Of a stretch of DNA of 64,000 nt, positions 28,580 through 37,411 are shown in pieces. Position numbers and translations under genes: made by a program. The notes below the pieces were generated by a model. The model ran no database searches and was not told where the DNA came from. It saw only the letters and a program-made list of their open reading frames with translations. Location of the stretch: assembly GCA_003550725.1 (NCBI GenBank), contig PUKZ01000104.1, positions 1 through 64,000 on the forward strand, given 5' to 3'. The DNA is from Bacteroidales bacterium. Lineage in GTDB: Bacteria > Bacteroidota > Bacteroidia > Bacteroidales > UBA7960. Each line of letters begins with the position of its first letter. Positions within the stretch are counted from its first letter, which is position 1.

Positions 28580-28837
28580 TAGGTAATTTTAATTATACTG
28601 TGGTTTAATTTTGTTAAAAAAAACCGGGTTAAACAATTGATTTAATTAGCCCTAAAAAAGGGACTGCAAAATTAGGAAAAAACAAACAAACAACAAATAT
28701 TAATTATCAAATTTATCGTTTTGAAAGTTCAATTATCAAATGCAACTTTTATGAATAAAGGACAAAACAGATATATTTTTCAAAATAAAGAAGGGGGAAA
28801 TTTTTTCATGAATAAAACCATTTTGGCCGGAGATATT

Positions 28838-29494
28838 TTAAAACCTTGCAATTACAGTTTGGCCGGCTTTCACACAATCTCCATTTTTAACAGAAATTTT
28901 TGCATCACAAGGCACAAAGACATCAACCCTTGATCCAAATTTTATAAAGCCCAGCTCTTCGCCTTGTTCAATAATGTCGCCAGGTTTTGAATAGCAAACA
29001 ATTCTTCTTGCAACTACACCGGCTATTTGTCTTATCAATACCGGTTTTTGTTTTTCGGTTATAAGCGCAACAGTATTGCGTTCATTTTCTTCGGAAGATT
29101 TGGGAAGCCATGCAGCAAAATATTTTCCTGGACTATGTTTAACATAATCAACAATACCCTTAACAGGGCTGCGGTTCAAATGAACGTTTAAAGGCGACAT
29201 AAATACAGATATTTGCATCATTTCTTTTCTGAAGTATTCTTTTTCTAAAGTTTTTTCAACGGCAACAACCTTTCCGTCGGCGGCAGAATATATAGAACCG
29301 GGTATGGAAACAATTTTACGTGAGGGTGACCTGAAAAAAAAGATGATAAATAAAAAGAAAACAAATAACAGCCCGTAAATAACAAAATGATACACACTTT
29401 GTTTTTCTTCAATTACATTAACAACTATGGCTAAAGCTATTATCATCATTAATGTAATAACTAGTGTAGTGTATCCTTCTTTGTGAATTCGCAT
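28838..29494 (-). CDS. psd: Phosphatidylserine decarboxylase family protein
   Basis: MSPLNVHLNRSPVKGIV, C-terminal EQGEELGFIKFGSRVDVF (LGST-type cleavage region reads FGSR). Confidence 0.9.
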   Translation of the reverse strand: MRIHKEGYTTLVITLMMIIALAIVVNVIEEKQSVYHFVIYGLLFVFFLFIIFFFRSPSRKIVSIPGSIYSAADGKVVAVEKTLEKEYFRKEMMQISVFMSPLNVHLNRSPVKGIVDYVKHSPGKYFAAWLPKSSEENERNTVALITEKQKPVLIRQIAGVVARRIVCYSKPGDIIEQGEELGFIKFGSRVDVFVPCDAKISVKNGDCVKAGQTVIARF

Positions 29495-29528
29495 CTTTTA
29501 CCACCTATCAAATAATACTGTAATTTAA

Positions 29529-30347
29529 TTAAGTTATAAAAAGTAAATAAATAAATACAAAGGGAGCTGAAATTAAAACACCGTCAAACCTATCGAGTAT
29601 ACCACCATGACCCGGTAAAATTTTTCCGCTGTCTTTGGTATTATTACTTCTTTTGATCAATGACTCAAAAAGATCGCCATAAGTACCAAACACAATAATA
29701 ATTAAGGCAATTACAAACCAATTGACCATTGTAATATCTCTAAATATTACAGAAATTGCTATTGTGGCCAAAAGTGCCAAAACAGCACCTCCAATCATGC
29801 CTTCCCAGGTTTTATTTGGTGAAACTCTTTTAAACAACTTTTTCTTCCCAAAAACAGAACCAACCAAATAAGCAGAAGTTTCATTAATCCATACTATTAA
29901 AAAAAACCCCAGTAAGAATTGTATGTTATATCCTTCTCCACTAAGGTTAGGATCAGGAAAATATGATAACAATGAAAAAGGAACTGCAATATAAATAAGC
30001 CCTGTTAATGTATAAGATATATTTGCAAAAGGTTTAGGTTTTTTACGATACAACTCTAATAGCAAAATAACAAATACCGGTAAAAAACTAAAAAGCAATA
30101 ACTTAAAAGATGCGATATTAAGCGTTATTAATGCGTTAGAAACAAAAATGAATACCCCGGCTATAGTTCCTGCAATTTTATTAGGAAAAATAGTTCCTGA
30201 CTCCGATAGAGTATAAAACTCCCATAAACCCAGGATGGTAATAAAAAGAAATAAGAATAAAAAAATTTTGTGATCTGCAAAAATACAGCCCAAAATCAAT
30301 ACAATGAAAACCAGACCAGTAATTATCCTTTTTCGCAAATTATTCAC
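29529..30347 (-). CDS. cdsA: Phosphatidate cytidylyltransferase
   Basis: SPNKTWEGMIGG and KDSGKILPGHGGILDRFDG CdsA signature. Confidence 0.95.
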   Translation of the reverse strand: MNNLRKRIITGLVFIVLILGCIFADHKIFLFLFLFITILGLWEFYTLSESGTIFPNKIAGTIAGVFIFVSNALITLNIASFKLLLFSFLPVFVILLLELYRKKPKPFANISYTLTGLIYIAVPFSLLSYFPDPNLSGEGYNIQFLLGFFLIVWINETSAYLVGSVFGKKKLFKRVSPNKTWEGMIGGAVLALLATIAISVIFRDITMVNWFVIALIIIVFGTYGDLFESLIKRSNNTKDSGKILPGHGGILDRFDGVLISAPFVFIYLLFIT

Positions 30348-30672
30348 AACATAAAAGCGTTTTATTCTTCGTTACCCCACAAATATATGCATAAAAGAGG
30401 TTGAAATTTTAAAAATTAAAGAAAATTTATAAAAAGCATTACCCTAATTTCGCATCCGGAAGTCGCTGTGATACTTTTAATTCCATCTCCCTTAAATAAC
30501 ATTGTGCTTTGTGCAAGAACGAATGACTGCAGGATAGAGCTATTTTATTATTTTATTTTTTAGGGGCAAATTGACATTGCTTCTTGCCAAACAAGTTCAA
30601 AGAATAATAAACAAATCCTGAAAAAAATTACTTAAATTTTAATCCTGTAGTTGATTTACAATATTATCCGCT

Positions 30673-30876
30673 TTAGCTTAAATCTTCTTTAGTTATTATG
30701 TTTTTGGCTTTTAAAACATCGTCCTGGCTGACATATACTTCTAATTCACCAAAAAGATATACTGAATCTTTTTTATTAACAATAACACTATTTATACCAT
30801 TATCTTTAAGCACGGCTTTAACAATACCTGCTTTATGCTCAAATTGAGTAGAATAAATTCTTTTCCAATCATCCAT
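30673..30876 (-). CDS. DUF2007-like small protein
   Basis: RIYSTQFEHKAGIVKAVLKDNGINSVIVNKKDS...LEVYVSQDDVLKAKNII; ATG start at 30876 preferred over TTG at 30882. Confidence 0.75.
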   Translation of the reverse strand: MDDWKRIYSTQFEHKAGIVKAVLKDNGINSVIVNKKDSVYLFGELEVYVSQDDVLKAKNIITKEDLS

Positions 30877-30878
30877 AA

Positions 30879-31520
30879 TCAAGCAGGGTCATCAATTAGA
30901 AATAAAAAAAGTTTTTTTGGGCCATGAGCACCCATTACCAATGTTTTTTCAATATCTGCCGTACGGCTTGGCCCACTTATAAACGAAATAAACTGAGGTA
31001 TTTTATTATATTTCGATTTTACGCCATTTAAAGCTTTAAAGATGTCTTCTATGATCTGACTGGTATATGCAAATACAAAATGCACCGGAGAAGTAAAGTA
31101 TTGACGACGCTCAGGTTTATTTTCAGCAGTAACCATTATAGTGCCGGTTTGGGAAATTAAATACTCGCATCGTGTTAATGAACAGTCTGCAGCATCGAGT
31201 TTTTTATCATCAGTTATATAATTCAAATCATATTTTTCCAATAGACCAATCAATTCATAATCTTTGCAAAACAATTCCGTTAAGGAATACTCTTGCATAA
31301 TTGCCTTAAGGTTTTGGCAAAACTCTATTTCATTGGCACAATAAACAAACTTTCCGCCCAGGTTTTTAAAAGCATTGGCAAAACATATTTCAGGGATTTC
31401 GCTGCTATCTTTGAATAATTTAAAATCGAAATTAGAATCAACAAAAGGGGAGTCTGCACTTATTGCCAATGCTTCTCTTATGCTTTTTAACACCTTTTCT
31501 CTTGGTGCAGTTTCTTCCAT
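30879..31520 (-). CDS. LUD domain (LutC/YkgG-like) protein
   Basis: LISQTGTIMVT, ISGPSRTADIEKTLVMGAHGPKKLFLFLID. Confidence 0.88.
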   Translation of the reverse strand: MEETAPREKVLKSIREALAISADSPFVDSNFDFKLFKDSSEIPEICFANAFKNLGGKFVYCANEIEFCQNLKAIMQEYSLTELFCKDYELIGLLEKYDLNYITDDKKLDAADCSLTRCEYLISQTGTIMVTAENKPERRQYFTSPVHFVFAYTSQIIEDIFKALNGVKSKYNKIPQFISFISGPSRTADIEKTLVMGAHGPKKLFLFLIDDPA

Positions 31521-31570
31521 ATTTGATTGTTGTTAAGGTTAACCGCTTCAGCCACAAGCAGCAGGTTCTT

Positions 31571-33697
31571 TTATTTATTGTTTCGTTTCTCTGTGGTTTC
31601 AGGTTTTAGCTTTTTTGATTCATCCTGATATGATTGGCTGTTATTTTCGTGAACAGCAGCCTTTGGTTCTTTATCTTCATCTTTTTTGGACTTTTTGGAG
31701 GTGGCGGTCTTTTTTTCATCTTTTTTATCAGTCTCTTCCTCTTCTTTTTTGAAAGGGCGTTCGCCAAATATTTTTACCATGTCTTCATTGAAGATAACCT
31801 CTTTATCTAGAAGCTTTTCAGCAAGTTTAATCAAATTATTCTTATCGTCAACCAATATTTTCTTTGCTCTTTTATAAGCTTTTTCAACAAGGGCACTCAC
31901 CTCTTCATCAATTGTTTGTGCAGTTTTTTCAGAATATGGTTTTGTAAAATTATATTCTGACCGGCCACTGGAATCATAATAACTTATATTCCCTATTTTT
32001 GGATTTAGCCCAAAATATACTATCATTGCATAGGCTTGTTTTGTTACTCTTTCCAGGTCATTTAGTGCTCCTGTTGAGACATTACCAAATATTATTTCTT
32101 CGGCAGCTCTTCCGCCTAATGCGGCGGTAATTTCATCAAACATTTGCTCTTCGGTTGATAATTGTCTTTCTTCGGGCAAATACCATGCAGCACCTAAGGC
32201 TTTTCCCCTGGGTACAATAGTTACTTTTACCAATGGATGTGCATGTTCAAGTTTCCAGTTTACGGCGGCATGGCCGGCCTCGTGATAGGCTATAGCTTTT
32301 TTTTCGTTGGGGGATATTATTTTGTTTCTTTTTTCCAATCCGCCAATAATGCGATCAATAGCATCAAGGAAGTCTTGTCTTTCAACAGCTTTTTTATTTC
32401 TCCTGGCAGCAATAAGAGCTGCCTCATTACTGACATTAGCAATATCGGCACCTGAAAACCCAGGTGTTTGCTTGGCCAGAAAATCAACACTTACGTCGTC
32501 GGCAAGCTTTAATGGTTTAACATGAACTTTGAATATTGCTTCACGTTCTTTCAGGTCGGGCATTTCAACATGTATTTGCCTGTCAAACCTTCCTGCCCTC
32601 AGCAAAGCCCGGTCAAGAATATCAGCACGATTTGTGGCTGCCAGGATAATAACGCCTGAGTTAGTATCAAAACCATCCATTTCAGAAAGCAATGAGTTTA
32701 AGGTATTTTCACGCTCATCATTGGCACCTGTCATGGGGTTTTTGCCCCTGGCACGTCCTATAGCATCAATCTCATCTATAAAAATAATACATGGAGCTTT
32801 TTCCTTGGCATTTTTAAAAAGATCACGTACTCTTGAAGCTCCAACCCCGACAAACATTTCAACAAAATCTGAGCCGCTAAGCGAGAAAAAAGGCACCTGG
32901 GCTTCACCTGCAACAGCTTTTGCAAGCAAAGTTTTACCTGTTCCGGGTGGCCCAACTATTATTGCTCCTTTTGGTATAGAACCTCCTATTTCGGTAAATT
33001 TTTGCGGATTTTTCAGAAACTCTACTATCTCCATTATCTCAACTTTAGCTTCTTCCAACCCTGCAACATTATTAAAATCTACAGTAACATTAGTATTACT
33101 GTCATACAACTTAGCCTTTGATTTACCAACATTAAAAATCTGCCCGCCCCCAGAAGCACGAGCCATACGACGTATTATAAAAATCCAGAAAGCAATAAGA
33201 AGCCCGATAGGAATAAGCCAACTTAATATATCACTCCCCCAGTCGCGCCTTTGATCATAATATATGGGAGGCTCTGCAACCTCTGCTTCCTCAGTAGCTT
33301 TGTCAACCCTTGAAATAAAAACATCAACTGATCCTATCCTGAAAGTATAATGCGGGGTTGTCCTTTCCTCACGACCGAAACCGGGCTCTTCAATATCATC
33401 ATATTTTTCCTGGTCTAAACGATCTTCCTTAATATATACCTCAACGATCTCTTCGTTTATAACTTTAACCCTGTCAACATCACCTGCTTTTAGCATATCA
33501 TTGATAAATCGCTGCTGAGATATTTCAACAGCTCCACCTCCCCAGTTCATAAATTGCAAACCTATAAATAACAAAGCAAGAAGACCATATATCCAATAAA
33601 AATTAAAACCGGGCTTATTCGGCTTAATGTTTTTTTCTTGTCGGCCTTGATTCTTACTTTGGGAAGGTTGATCCTTTTGTGGGTTACCTTTATCCAT
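31571..33697 (-). CDS. ftsH: ATP-dependent zinc metalloprotease FtsH
   Basis: GPPGTGKTLLAKAVAGEA, SRH region, HEAGHAAVNW zinc motif. Confidence 0.97.
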   Translation of the reverse strand: MDKGNPQKDQPSQSKNQGRQEKNIKPNKPGFNFYWIYGLLALLFIGLQFMNWGGGAVEISQQRFINDMLKAGDVDRVKVINEEIVEVYIKEDRLDQEKYDDIEEPGFGREERTTPHYTFRIGSVDVFISRVDKATEEAEVAEPPIYYDQRRDWGSDILSWLIPIGLLIAFWIFIIRRMARASGGGQIFNVGKSKAKLYDSNTNVTVDFNNVAGLEEAKVEIMEIVEFLKNPQKFTEIGGSIPKGAIIVGPPGTGKTLLAKAVAGEAQVPFFSLSGSDFVEMFVGVGASRVRDLFKNAKEKAPCIIFIDEIDAIGRARGKNPMTGANDERENTLNSLLSEMDGFDTNSGVIILAATNRADILDRALLRAGRFDRQIHVEMPDLKEREAIFKVHVKPLKLADDVSVDFLAKQTPGFSGADIANVSNEAALIAARRNKKAVERQDFLDAIDRIIGGLEKRNKIISPNEKKAIAYHEAGHAAVNWKLEHAHPLVKVTIVPRGKALGAAWYLPEERQLSTEEQMFDEITAALGGRAAEEIIFGNVSTGALNDLERVTKQAYAMIVYFGLNPKIGNISYYDSSGRSEYNFTKPYSEKTAQTIDEEVSALVEKAYKRAKKILVDDKNNLIKLAEKLLDKEVIFNEDMVKIFGERPFKKEEEETDKKDEKKTATSKKSKKDEDKEPKAAVHENNSQSYQDESKKLKPETTEKRNNK

Positions 33698-34087
33698 CTA
33701 TGTAGTTTTAATATTAAATGTTTCTATATTTTTAAAAGGAGCATCGGCCCATAAATCCTCCAGTTTATAATGATCTCTTACCTCTTCCTGAAATACATGT
33801 ACTACTACATCCAAATAATCCAGCAGTATCCATTCTGCATTAGTAACTCCTTCACGCCTGCTGGGAAAACAACCTGTGTGCTTTTTTACAAATTCCTCAA
33901 CAGATTCGGCGATTGCACCTACATGTGTCCGGGAAGTTCCATGACAAATTATAAAATAATCACAAATAGCAATATTAAATTTTGATAAATCTAAACAAAC
34001 AATTTCTAAACCTTTTTTTTCTTCTATTCCTTCAATTATATAATTAACAAATATTTCAGTATCAATCTTTTCTTTGAATTGGGTCAT
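33698..34087 (-). CDS. rsfS: Ribosome silencing factor (RsfS/Iojap)
   Basis: CDYFIICHGTSRTHVGAIAESVEE, EWILLDYLDVVVHVFQEEVRDHYKLEDLWADAP; abuts ftsH. Confidence 0.95.
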   Translation of the reverse strand: MTQFKEKIDTEIFVNYIIEGIEEKKGLEIVCLDLSKFNIAICDYFIICHGTSRTHVGAIAESVEEFVKKHTGCFPSRREGVTNAEWILLDYLDVVVHVFQEEVRDHYKLEDLWADAPFKNIETFNIKTT

Positions 34088-34319
34088 TCCTGGTTTTTTG
34101 ATTCTACATTTTTTGCAAAGATAATCAATTTTTATGAGTTTTGCTTATATTGTTCTTTTTATGAAGTTTTATAAAAAGATAAATTAACTTAATTTATGAT
34201 TGTTTTATATTCCCCCTGGCCTAATATATACAGTTAAGTTTTAATCTTTAATTTGAAACATTTTAAACCCTAAACATAAAAATAATGTTATCTTCATCAC
34301 ATAAAAAACGCTTAAAGAT

Positions 34320-34733
34320 ATGTTTACATTATTAAACAAAAAAGGATTATTATCGGAAGCATATTTTAAAACTTCCCGCAGCAGTGGCCCGGGAGGACAA
34401 AATGTAAATAAAGTCAATACAAAAGTTGAACTGCGTTTTAATATTAAAAACTCACAATATTTAACAGACCAACAAAAAGAAGTACTATTGCAAAAACTTA
34501 AGCACAGGATTAACTCAGAGGGTGAGCTTATCATCACTTCCGAAGCAACACGTTCGCAGTTCAGGAACAAAAAACACAGTATATCCGGGTTTTTTGACTT
34601 ATTAAACAATGCATTTGCTACACGTAAAAAAAGAATCGCTACAAAGCCAACAAAAAAATCAAATAAAAAAAGACTGGAATTAAAAAGAAAACACTCTAAA
34701 AAAAAACAACTTAGAAAAAAGCCGGGTATCTGA
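34320..34733 (+). CDS. arfB: Alternative ribosome-rescue peptidyl-tRNA hydrolase (ArfB/YaeJ-like)
   Basis: SSGPGGQNVNKVNTKVELRF GGQ domain and basic C-terminal tail. Confidence 0.92.
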   Translation: MFTLLNKKGLLSEAYFKTSRSSGPGGQNVNKVNTKVELRFNIKNSQYLTDQQKEVLLQKLKHRINSEGELIITSEATRSQFRNKKHSISGFFDLLNNAFATRKKRIATKPTKKSNKKRLELKRKHSKKKQLRKKPGI

Positions 34734-34754
34734 TCAAACATTTAACGAAATATT

Positions 34755-35513
34755 ATGAACCATCAAAACATAATTAAAAATAAAATATATGTCTCAAGTA
34801 TTGACTCTACCAACCGGGAAATGTTCAAATTGATTAAAAGAAATAAACTTACTGAGGGGACAGTATTATGGACTAATGATCAACACTCCGGTAAAGGTTT
34901 AGATAAAGCAATATGGGAGAGTGATAAAGGTATGAACATCACCGCCTCTTATTTATTTTGTCCTGAATTTCTTGAACCTGAAAATCAATTCGATTTGAAT
35001 AAAGCTATTTCGTTGGGTGTTTATGATGCAATAAAAAGTATTTTACAGACAAATTTTTACGTTTGGATCAAATGGCCCAACGATATTTTGGTTAATGAAA
35101 AAAAGATTGCAGGGATACTTACCGAAAACATTATACAAGGTTCAGAAATAAAATATTCTGTTGCAGGTGTAGGTATAAATGCAAATCAAACAAAATTCAG
35201 TAAATTTCCCCGCACTCCTACATCATTAAAACTACTGACAGGAAACAATTATAATATTTCAGAATGTGTAGATATACTTTTCTATAATTTAGAAAAAAGA
35301 TATTTGATGCTGAAAAACGGTTTGAAAGAACAGTTAAACCATGATTATCTCAATAATTTATACAAATATGGTGAAAAAGCAAATTACCATGCCAATGACA
35401 AAACTTTTATGGCAACAATTTGTGGGGTCGATAAACACGGTAAACTGCTTCTTAAAAATAAAAATGGAAAAATCATAGCTTTTGATTTTAAAGAAGTCCG
35501 GTTTATTGATTAA
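34755..35513 (+). CDS. birA: Biotin--[acetyl-CoA-carboxylase] ligase
   Basis: SIDSTNREMFKL, DQHSGKGLDKAIWES, WIKWPNDILVNEKKIAGILTE, VGINAN. Confidence 0.93.
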   Translation: MNHQNIIKNKIYVSSIDSTNREMFKLIKRNKLTEGTVLWTNDQHSGKGLDKAIWESDKGMNITASYLFCPEFLEPENQFDLNKAISLGVYDAIKSILQTNFYVWIKWPNDILVNEKKIAGILTENIIQGSEIKYSVAGVGINANQTKFSKFPRTPTSLKLLTGNNYNISECVDILFYNLEKRYLMLKNGLKEQLNHDYLNNLYKYGEKANYHANDKTFMATICGVDKHGKLLLKNKNGKIIAFDFKEVRFID

Positions 35514-35676
35514 ACTCTGCGTTAACGCATCAGCATCAAGGGTTTTTTATATTATATGCAGATAGCCGGTAACCATTAATGGATGCCAATACTTAATAGT
35601 TTTTTGATTGAATTCTAGCTTGTCAACCGTTACTTTCATAAAAGTATAAAAGATAAGGGTTGTATATGCCAGGATT

Positions 35677-36078
35677 TTACTCAAACAATTCCTTGATCTT
35701 ATCAGCTAACATGTCAACGAAATTCTGTAGTGGGTTTGCTGCCACCATTTCCATGAACGCTGTTAATTCGGCATCAAATATCAGCTCAACCTCACACCGG
35801 TCTTTATCGTAAGAATAAAAATAGCAATCAAGGTTATAATCCACGGGATTACTGCCATCTGAAACAATATTAATTTGACTGCAAGGTTTTTTTGATGCAA
35901 TACGCATAGAAAGATCGCCTATGCCTTCTATTTTAAACGAACATGAATCGCCATCTACTTTCCAGTTGCTAACCTCCTGAGGCAATAATTTTTCGAAATT
36001 GCTGAAATCAGCCATAAATTCATAAACCACTTGACATGAGGCATTTACAATTACCTTTTTACTTTCAAATTTTGTCAT
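35677..36078 (-). CDS. SRPBCC family (START-like) protein
   Basis: FESKKVIVNASCQVVYEFMADFSNFEKLLP...C-terminal NPLQNFVDMLADKIKELF. Confidence 0.8.
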   Translation of the reverse strand: MTKFESKKVIVNASCQVVYEFMADFSNFEKLLPQEVSNWKVDGDSCSFKIEGIGDLSMRIASKKPCSQINIVSDGSNPVDYNLDCYFYSYDKDRCEVELIFDAELTAFMEMVAANPLQNFVDMLADKIKELFE

Positions 36079-36131
36079 AGATTGTTAGTAAAAATTTATA
36101 TTAACCAAAAATTTTGAAACTTAATGTTTTT

Positions 36132-36773
36132 TTATTTCCCCCAGGCCTGCGGATCTTTTCGCCATTTTTTAAGCAAATCAATTTCATTGCTTTTAATGTA
36201 GCCCTGTTTTGATGCAACATCAATAAGCACATTATAATCAGTTAAGGTAAACAATTCACAACCGGCTTTTTTAAAGTTCTCTACAGCTAAAGCAAATCCA
36301 TAGGTAAAAACAGCAAGCATTCCAACAACATTGCATCCGCTGTTTCTAAGGCTCTCGACTGCCGAAAGGCTGCTTTGGCCTGTAGATATCAAATCCTCAA
36401 CCACAACAACTTCCCAACCTTTATTTATACCGCCTTCAACCTTATTTCCCAGGCCATGTTCTTTTTTGCCGGTTCTAACATATACAAAGGGAAGCTTTAA
36501 ATAATCGGCAATCAAAACACCATGAGGAATTCCACCGGTAGCAACTCCGGCAATACAACCGGGCATCTCAAACTTATCATGCAGTAAAGAAATCATAGAT
36601 TCTATAACCAGCCGCCGGGTTTCCGGAAATGATAAAATCCTGCGATTATCACAATAAATAGGTGATCTTATACCTGATGCCCAGGTAAAGGGATTACTAA
36701 CATTTAACTTAACAGCTTCGATTTTTAATAAACTCTTAGCTATATTTGCACTTATATTATCATTTAATTTCAT
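36132..36773 (-). CDS. pyrE: Orotate phosphoribosyltransferase
   Basis: FTWASGIRSPIYCDNR, PRPP motif VVVVEDLISTGQSS; start set at MKLNDN (36773). Confidence 0.94.
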   Translation of the reverse strand: MKLNDNISANIAKSLLKIEAVKLNVSNPFTWASGIRSPIYCDNRRILSFPETRRLVIESMISLLHDKFEMPGCIAGVATGGIPHGVLIADYLKLPFVYVRTGKKEHGLGNKVEGGINKGWEVVVVEDLISTGQSSLSAVESLRNSGCNVVGMLAVFTYGFALAVENFKKAGCELFTLTDYNVLIDVASKQGYIKSNEIDLLKKWRKDPQAWGK

Positions 36774-36777
36774 AGGA

Positions 36778-36785
36778 CAAATGTA
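36778..36785 (-). promoter_or_regulatory. Candidate -7 element (TACATTTG on minus strand) for pyrE, overlapping the Nudix ATG
   Basis: CAAATGTA on plus strand spans the 36781 ATG; TAnnTTTG match ends 4 nt before the pyrE ATG; no TTG at the -33 position. Confidence 0.4.
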
Positions 36786-37401
36786 TAAAGTTTTTATCAA
36801 CGATAGAAAAATAATATTAACAAACAAAATAAAGGAATATCAAAAAGATAACACAGTAATATTTTATATTAAAAGCGAAAAAGATTTTAAACAAAAAATT
36901 TATTCATTCTTAAGCGGAATATATAAACAAAAAAATACCTTGTATGTTATAAACAATGACCCCGATAAAATGTGGGCATATCTTAATAATTATACTGTAT
37001 CAATTGAAGCAGCAGGCGGATTGGTAATTAATCCTCCGGGAGACCTGTTGTTTATATACAGATACTTAAAATGGGATTTACCCAAAGGCAAGAGAGAACC
37101 GGATGAAAACCCTGAAACAACAGCAAAAAGAGAAGTTATGGAAGAATGCGGAGTGGGTGATCTGAAAATTATCAAACCATTACCCTCTACTTTCCATATG
37201 TATCAATTGTCTTCAGATAAATGGGCTTTAAAAAAAACTATATGGTATCTGATGCGTTCTGATGACTGGAAAAATCCAAAGCCACAATATAATGAAGACA
37301 TTAGACAGGCAATATGGGTGCATCCTGAAAATGTCAACTATTATTTAAAAAACACTTATCCTTCGATTATATTCTTAATCGAAAATCATCTTAACTTATA
37401 A
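36781..37401 (+). CDS. Nudix hydrolase
   Basis: Nudix box GKREPDENPETTAKREVMEECGV. Confidence 0.92.
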   Translation: MYKVFINDRKIILTNKIKEYQKDNTVIFYIKSEKDFKQKIYSFLSGIYKQKNTLYVINNDPDKMWAYLNNYTVSIEAAGGLVINPPGDLLFIYRYLKWDLPKGKREPDENPETTAKREVMEECGVGDLKIIKPLPSTFHMYQLSSDKWALKKTIWYLMRSDDWKNPKPQYNEDIRQAIWVHPENVNYYLKNTYPSIIFLIENHLNL

Positions 37402-37411
37402 TTTCCCTGCC

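Noticed and set aside
28721-28933. 70-aa plus-strand ORF downstream of psd
   Set aside because: Overlaps the psd 3' end antisense with no domain and no convincing start context.
32529-33254. 241-aa plus-strand ORF antisense to ftsH
   Set aside because: Fully inside the well-supported ftsH gene on the other strand; no recognisable domain.
34241-34741. 166-aa minus-strand ORF antisense to arfB
   Set aside because: Covers arfB, which has a clear GGQ domain; the antisense ORF is a Phe/Leu/Ser artefact of a Lys-rich gene.
36774-36827. Upstream in-frame extension of pyrE (MFVNIIFLSLIKTLYICP)
   Set aside because: Would overlap the Nudix gene and adds a hydrophobic leader not expected for PyrE; MKLNDN start preferred, though flagged for testing.
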